From contig NZ_CP061287.1 in assembly GCF_018687275.1 (NCBI RefSeq), positions 310,001 to 374,000 of the forward strand: DNA of 64,000 nt, given 5' to 3'. Source of the stretch: Polynucleobacter sp. MWH-Aus1W21. GTDB taxonomy: Bacteria; Pseudomonadota; Gammaproteobacteria; Burkholderiales; Burkholderiaceae. Each line of letters begins with the position of its first letter. Positions within the stretch are counted from its first letter, which is position 1. Below, piece after piece: positions 60,401 through 64,000 of this stretch. The notes below the pieces were generated by a model. That model ran no database searches, was not told the origin of the DNA, and saw only the letters and a program-made list of their open reading frames with translations. The translations under genes were made by a program, and so were the position numbers.

Positions 60401-61321
60401 TTAGTTAAGGGGGAAGCCAACTTTGACAATGAATTCATTTACTGAGTGACTATCCCAAACACGGGCGTTTGAGCATTCCGCTTCACCGCCGCCCATACAG
60501 GTTCCGCCTGCAAGTTGATAGCGCCAGGCACCCGTTACCCACCAATCCTTTGCCGCATAGTGCACGTTAGGGCCGATAAATGTTGCTCTTTGTACTTGAT
60601 TGCGTAAATTCAATTCGGAATAGTCATTATGAAAACGCGCCTCTACTCCGGCAGACCATTTGGGGGCGAAGCGATAGCTTGCGCCAACTAAGAAGTCCAA
60701 CATCGATTCTGGAACATTGCCGTTTTCAATAAACTTTAGGCGTTCATTGGCGACCACGACGTTGCCTGCCAAAATTAATCGATCATCAATAAAGTTCGAT
60801 TGCAGTAAAAGTCTTGCTTCTAATTCATCCTTATTTCTACCCCAAGTAGGTTCAAGGTAAAGCCCAACGCCGACTGGTGAAGTGACTGGATTGGTGATGC
60901 GATAGATGGCCTCAAGAGATCCACCCTCGATGCCACTTTTTTTATAGGCTGTAGCAGGGTCATGTGCAGAAGGTACCCCGTAACCACCCGTACAGGTTGA
61001 GGAGTCGCCACAGGCCTCCGGATTGGTGTAATTTTGATTGGCGCTGGTGTAGTAAGAGTTGATATAACCTGCTACTTGTAGATCGTTGGTTAGGCCGTAC
61101 TCCAACTCTGTTCTTGCGGTCCATGCATCGTAGGTGCCCGACGCCTGTTGCTTATTCAGTTGTAGTCGTTGCTCAAACTCTAGCTTTCCTTTGGGTTGTA
61201 AATCTAGGGTGTAAATCCAGCCGAAGGCACCCTCACCCGCGTGGGCAAATGAGAAATGTAGGGTTGCAAGAAGAAAGATGCTGAAAGCGAGAAGTCTATT
61301 AATAGTCAATTTCATGGTCAT
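60401..61321 (-). CDS. Outer-membrane beta-barrel protein, first gene of the Fur-box operon
   Basis: A 306-residue secreted protein. Signal peptide ends FAHAGE (about residue 28). The mature part is a series of amphipathic strands (KGKLEFEQRLQLNKQ, DLQVAGYINSYYTSANQ) and ends VNEFIVKVGFPLN, as barrel proteins end on an amphipathic strand. It contains two cysteine pairs (CGDSSTC, CMGGGEAEC), perhaps disulfides in loops. Similar to copper/metal-related or DUF6662-type outer membrane proteins, but I do not name a family. Start ATG at 61321 or 61315. Fur-like boxes lie just upstream. Confidence 0.65.
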   Translation of the reverse strand: MTMKLTINRLLAFSIFLLATLHFSFAHAGEGAFGWIYTLDLQPKGKLEFEQRLQLNKQQASGTYDAWTARTELEYGLTNDLQVAGYINSYYTSANQNYTNPEACGDSSTCTGGYGVPSAHDPATAYKKSGIEGGSLEAIYRITNPVTSPVGVGLYLEPTWGRNKDELEARLLLQSNFIDDRLILAGNVVVANERLKFIENGNVPESMLDFLVGASYRFAPKWSAGVEARFHNDYSELNLRNQVQRATFIGPNVHYAAKDWWVTGAWRYQLAGGTCMGGGEAECSNARVWDSHSVNEFIVKVGFPLN

Positions 61322-61347
61322 TTGAGGTTGATGGATAAAAATCTAAA

Positions 61348-61390
61348 TGAGAATGGTTCTCAATATAACATCAAATGAGAATGATTCTCA
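61348..61390 (-). promoter_or_regulatory. Two tandem Fur-box-like palindromes
   Basis: TGAGAATGGTTCTCA (61348-61362) and TGAGAATGATTCTCA (61376-61390) are 15-base palindromes with centres 28 bp apart, 27-69 bp upstream of the barrel gene. They match the core of the Fur consensus built on GAGAATG/ATTCTC. Tandem boxes suggest tight iron-dependent repression. The direction could also include the DUF3820 gene on the other side. Confidence 0.8.
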
Positions 61391-61466
61391 ACTAAATAAA
61401 TGACCATAGCCTTAGAAATGATGAAATTTTTCTTTCTACTCCTCTTTGCTTGTAATATTTCCCTCA

Positions 61467-61709
61467 ATGAACGCTGAGTCCCTGGAAAAACTTGTTTTGA
61501 TGAAAATGCCTTTTGGTAAGTACGCAGGGCGTGCTTTGGCTGATTTGCCAGGAAATTATTTGGCTTGGTTTGCGCGCGAAGGTTTTCCTAAGAGTGAGTT
61601 AGGTCAATTGCTTGAGTTGATGCACACCCTTGATCACAATGGTTTGCGTGGACTGCTGGCGCCAATCCAGCGAGCTCATGGCCTTGCGGCTAAAACCAAA
61701 TTACTTTGA
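61467..61709 (+). CDS. DUF3820 family protein
   Basis: An 80-residue protein of the DUF3820 family (MPFGKYAGRALADLPGNYL, then WFAREGFPKSELGQLLELMH). Relatives are small cytoplasmic proteins of unknown role; one group in Pseudomonas was named as a putative quorum-sensing-regulated virulence factor. I take the ATG at 61467 instead of an in-frame start at 61446, since the conserved part begins close to it. Its 3' end overlaps the convergent nuclease gene by 9 bp. Confidence 0.8.
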   Translation: MNAESLEKLVLMKMPFGKYAGRALADLPGNYLAWFAREGFPKSELGQLLELMHTLDHNGLRGLLAPIQRAHGLAAKTKLL

Positions 61710-62726
61710 GCGAATAATGAGAGTAACGCGGTTGCGTTCGTAAGTCGTAGTTGCTGATTCTGGTGGACTGCTTTGTAGCAAGTTTGTCTTGAGATTCGTT
61801 TGGGACTCAATTTGCAAGAAAATTTGTTTTGCGAGACTCTCATTGCGGTCGTATTGAATTTGAATACTCTCCACCTTACCCGCCTTGATGCTGTCAATTA
61901 CCTCATTGAGCTTGCTTGATGAATAGGCATCAAAAAATACTGGATACCAGCCACCAATCAAAGGCTTTTGGCCCTTTGTTTTCAATGGTTCTGAGGCTAT
62001 GGCACCCGGGCTAGCTGCATCATCGACCCCAGGTAATTGAAAATCAATCCCCGTTTTTTGCACCAAATCTTTGTAGCTAATTGGGGGTGTCATATTGGCT
62101 TCGTTGGTATTCTCAATCCAATAAGCCCATGCAGTATTTTTGCTGGGGTCATAAACCAGCTTGAAGAGATGACTCGGTATTGTCACGCGACTTCTGCCGA
62201 TGCTACCGCTATTGCCAGTGGATCCGGTAAATACATAAATATCGCCAGCAGCTCTTTTTACGTAGGCGCGAGTGGGCTCCTCAACATTCTTTGCCCAGAT
62301 GCCCTGATTGTTTTGTCTTGCCTGGGGCATCATGTTCGCCAACGAGAATGATTGAGCCATGGAGCGTTCATTACTCATATCACCTGCGGGTGCGTTGTGG
62401 CCGCGGTCATAGCCGCTGCCGCGGTAATCTGAGAGCAAGGCGCGTTCAGAGAAGGGCAACCTGGCCTCTTCGTAAAACTGATTAGTTCTTCGCGGGTGCG
62501 GGACAGAAAATTGTTCTTTGTTAAGTTTCTCTACCGTGTAAATAGGTTTCTTATCTTGAGGGGAGTAGTAAATCGCGAAACCATCAAAGCAGAGATCTCT
62601 TCCAGCCTGATTGCTAATGGGTATTTGCTGGCGTGGAAAAAGACCCTTGCAGTCATCAAAGGCTGCAAAAGTAGTTAGTGAGATTGAGAGGGATGCGAGG
62701 AACAGCAGGCTGCGTAGAAATTTCAT
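61701..62726 (-). CDS. Secreted NUC-type DNA/RNA non-specific endonuclease
   Basis: A 341-residue protein from the ATG at 62726: signal peptide MKFLRSLLFLASLSISLTTF, then the NUC fold. The metal/active-site motif is DRGH at residues 107-110 in YDRGHNAPAGDM, followed by the AQSFSLANMMPQ segment typical of Serratia-nuclease relatives. A C-terminal extension of about 100 residues follows the nuclease core. It likely degrades extracellular or periplasmic nucleic acid, giving phosphorus or nucleosides. An earlier in-frame start at 62759 is unlikely. Confidence 0.92.
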   Translation of the reverse strand: MKFLRSLLFLASLSISLTTFAAFDDCKGLFPRQQIPISNQAGRDLCFDGFAIYYSPQDKKPIYTVEKLNKEQFSVPHPRRTNQFYEEARLPFSERALLSDYRGSGYDRGHNAPAGDMSNERSMAQSFSLANMMPQARQNNQGIWAKNVEEPTRAYVKRAAGDIYVFTGSTGNSGSIGRSRVTIPSHLFKLVYDPSKNTAWAYWIENTNEANMTPPISYKDLVQKTGIDFQLPGVDDAASPGAIASEPLKTKGQKPLIGGWYPVFFDAYSSSKLNEVIDSIKAGKVESIQIQYDRNESLAKQIFLQIESQTNLKTNLLQSSPPESATTTYERNRVTLIIRSK

Positions 62727-63268
62727 GGGTTCTAAGTGTAGGACCTCTTCTAATAGCAAGGCCCACTTTTTATCTAGAGCTAGCTACATGGCTAATAAGA
62801 GATCTGGGCAAGATCGGATGTTTTCTGCATCTTAAGTGCCGCCTATAGCCGTATCTCTCACTGTGGATGGCGCATTGCAATAGACTCCCATCCCCTACTA
62901 CCCATAGAAAAGGAGAGGCATGAAAACACTAGATGTATGGTTTTTGAGCTTCCATTTTTTTTGGAAAATCACAAAAAAGTCTGGTTTTATGTAATTTTTT
63001 ATAGAGTGAAATTAGCGCCCCCTAACATTTATAAGTACTTGATTTAATTAGCTTATATATGGCTTTTGGGGTGCACATACGGGAGTTTCCTGATTTCTAG
63101 ATGGATAAGTTATGGTTTTTAGCTTCTTTATTCTTGACTTGATATAAGAATCTTCTTAGGATGACCCATGTTTTTTAGATATTGCAATGCAGCATAAAAC
63201 GGCAGTTCAGTTTTTTGAGGTCTTGCAAACAATGAATGAGTAAATGTTTACCTAACAATTTGAGCGAT
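62727..63268. other. Non-coding gap between divergent nuclease and transglycosylase genes
   Basis: 542 bp without a recognised gene. It is AT-rich (many T-runs at 62940-63120) and should hold promoters for both flanking genes. One 24-codon frame with an excellent ribosome site lies at 62920-62994. I found no tRNA-like fold and no strong hairpin with a T-run. Confidence 0.5.
62920..62994 (+). CDS. Possible 24-residue peptide or leader ORF
   Basis: ATG at 62920 preceded by AAGGAGAGGC, one of the best ribosome sites in the window, with correct spacing. It encodes MKTLDVWFLSFHFFWKITKK plus four residues, aromatic and basic, with a hydrophobic centre. It could be a small membrane or leader peptide. 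Coding status is unproven. Confidence 0.3.
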   Translation: MKTLDVWFLSFHFFWKITKKSGFM

Positions 63269-64000
63269 ATGCAGAATCCACAGTCAACCATGTTGGCTGC
63301 CAAAGATCTGCTTGCGCATGCCATGGCTCCGGTCTATCGAGTTATTAATGGCTTACTCGTTGTTACTGTATTTATGGTGGTTGGTCTTTGGCTTTCAGGC
63401 AGCGGTACTAACGCTGGTGCTTTCGACTTGGCGCGCGTTCTGGTCCCAGATGAAGCTCGGCACATGGTGTGGAGCAATGGCTTTGGCATGCTCAACCAAT
63501 ATAAGGATGCTAATGAAGTAGCTGCTGCTCCGGCCGCAGATACTGAAATCGCAGCAGTGATCTATAACAAGTCTAAATTTTCAGCTACTACTGGTTTGGT
63601 GAGTGCTAAGCAACAAACAGTTGCTTTGTTAATGCCTTCAGTAGCGCAAATGCAGGTGAAGTCAATTTCTCATTTGTCTGATCGCATTCCAGCCTCGAAG
63701 ATTGATCCCCAGGCTTTGGATAGTAATCTCATGGGTTCCATACAGAACCAACGGGCTGTGGCAGATTTCTTTGAGAAGAAATATAGCCTCGATCGCTCGA
63801 AGATTGAAGAGTATGTTTCCAGTACCATCTTGATTGCCAAAGAAGTCAACATTGATCCAGTCCTTTTGTTGGCAGTGATTTCCGTGGAATCCAATTTCAA
63901 TCCAAATACAAAGAGTCATGCTGGCGCTGAAGGTTTGATGCAGGTAATGACTTCAGTACATAAAGATAAATATGCAATTTTTGGCGGCACCTCTGAGGCT
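63269..64000 (+). CDS. Membrane-anchored lytic transglycosylase, SLT domain (cut by window end)
   Basis: The frame is open to the window's end (244 codons), so the C-terminus is missing. From the ATG at 63269 the protein has an N-terminal cytoplasmic segment, one membrane helix at about 25-45 (VINGLLVVTVFMVVGLWLSG), a periplasmic linker of about 120 residues, and the start of an SLT (goose-lysozyme-like) domain. The SLT catalytic Glu lies in AVISVESNFNPNTKSHAGAE, and GLMQVM follows. It would cut glycan strands of peptidoglycan. Confidence 0.88.
   Translation, partial: MQNPQSTMLAAKDLLAHAMAPVYRVINGLLVVTVFMVVGLWLSGSGTNAGAFDLARVLVPDEARHMVWSNGFGMLNQYKDANEVAAAPAADTEIAAVIYNKSKFSATTGLVSAKQQTVALLMPSVAQMQVKSISHLSDRIPASKIDPQALDSNLMGSIQNQRAVADFFEKKYSLDRSKIEEYVSSTILIAKEVNIDPVLLLAVISVESNFNPNTKSHAGAEGLMQVMTSVHKDKYAIFGGTSEA

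Noticed and set aside
61400..61477. 25-codon frame starting ATG at 61400 with a hydrophobic signal-like core
   Set aside because: It has no ribosome site and runs into the DUF3820 start; size and composition are within chance expectation in AT-rich DNA.
1..64000. CRISPR arrays, tRNA/rRNA genes, insertion sequences, prophage genes
   Set aside because: Searched by eye for regular direct repeats, cloverleaf folds, transposase motifs and terminal repeats; none could be supported.

Overview
This window looks like chromosome of a low-GC, free-living betaproteobacterium of the Burkholderiaceae, most like Polynucleobacter. The basis is moderate GC, Burkholderiales-type housekeeping genes (DarP/YjgA, assimilatory sulfite reductase with a DUF934 partner, a branched-chain amino acid transporter) and a very large surface-glycan locus. 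This placement is an inference from gene content; there is no rRNA or other phylogenetic marker in the window, and I saw no tRNA, CRISPR array or intact insertion sequence.

Region 1 (1-37 kb) is one surface-polysaccharide super-locus built of blocks in alternating orientation. The left block (1-4.3 kb, plus strand) has the end of a surface-carbohydrate protein, a PseB-type UDP-GlcNAc 4,6-dehydratase, an aldo/keto reductase and an SpsF-like cytidylyltransferase fused to a HemL-like aminotransferase. Next come a B12-binding radical SAM protein, a decayed hexapeptide acetyltransferase and an OafA-type O-acyltransferase (4.3-8.7 kb). The minus-strand, AT-rich block at 8.7-21.2 kb holds glycosyltransferases, a NodB-type deacetylase, a FemAB-like protein, a DegT-like aminotransferase, a candidate polymerase and a CDP-6-deoxyhexose set (rfbF, an RmlC-like epimerase, rfbG, a reductase). 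A plus-strand block at 21.3-28.3 kb has a polyprenyl-phosphate glycosyltransferase with a candidate GT-C membrane partner, then GT4, pglC, pglD and pglE. The remainder (28.4-37 kb) adds a GT4, an Rmd-like reductase, an RmlD-like reductase, a NeuB-family synthase, a GNAT, pglF and an O-antigen ligase/polymerase. Three sugar routes can be read: bacillosamine-type (pglF/E/D with transferase pglC), a CDP-6-deoxyhexose, and a nonulosonic acid made by a variant route split between both ends of the locus. No Wzx flippase or export ABC transporter is visible.

Region 2 (37-50 kb) holds a lipoprotein, a ChaA-like antiporter, a siroheme/sulfite-reduction cluster (cbiX, cobA, DUF934, cysI), a secreted serine hydrolase, small membrane proteins, HdeD, a Lys-rich 58-residue protein, an acyltransferase, DarP, a GMC oxidoreductase and an EamA exporter. 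Region 3 (50-55.1 kb) is a Liv transporter in which LivM and LivG are one polypeptide.

Region 4 (55.1-58.4 kb) is a sulfide/persulfide response module: TauE-type exporter, persulfide-dioxygenase-like hydrolase and an ArsR repressor with the two BigR/SqrR-type cysteines. Region 5 (58.4-61.4 kb) is the most interesting unit: an outer-membrane barrel, a small helical protein, a periplasmic FMN-binding protein, ApbE and a His-rich four-helix membrane protein, all downstream of two Fur-box-like palindromes. I infer an iron-controlled extracytoplasmic flavin/heme electron-transfer system. The window ends with a DUF3820 protein, a secreted NUC-type nuclease, a 0.5-kb gap and the start of a lytic transglycosylase.
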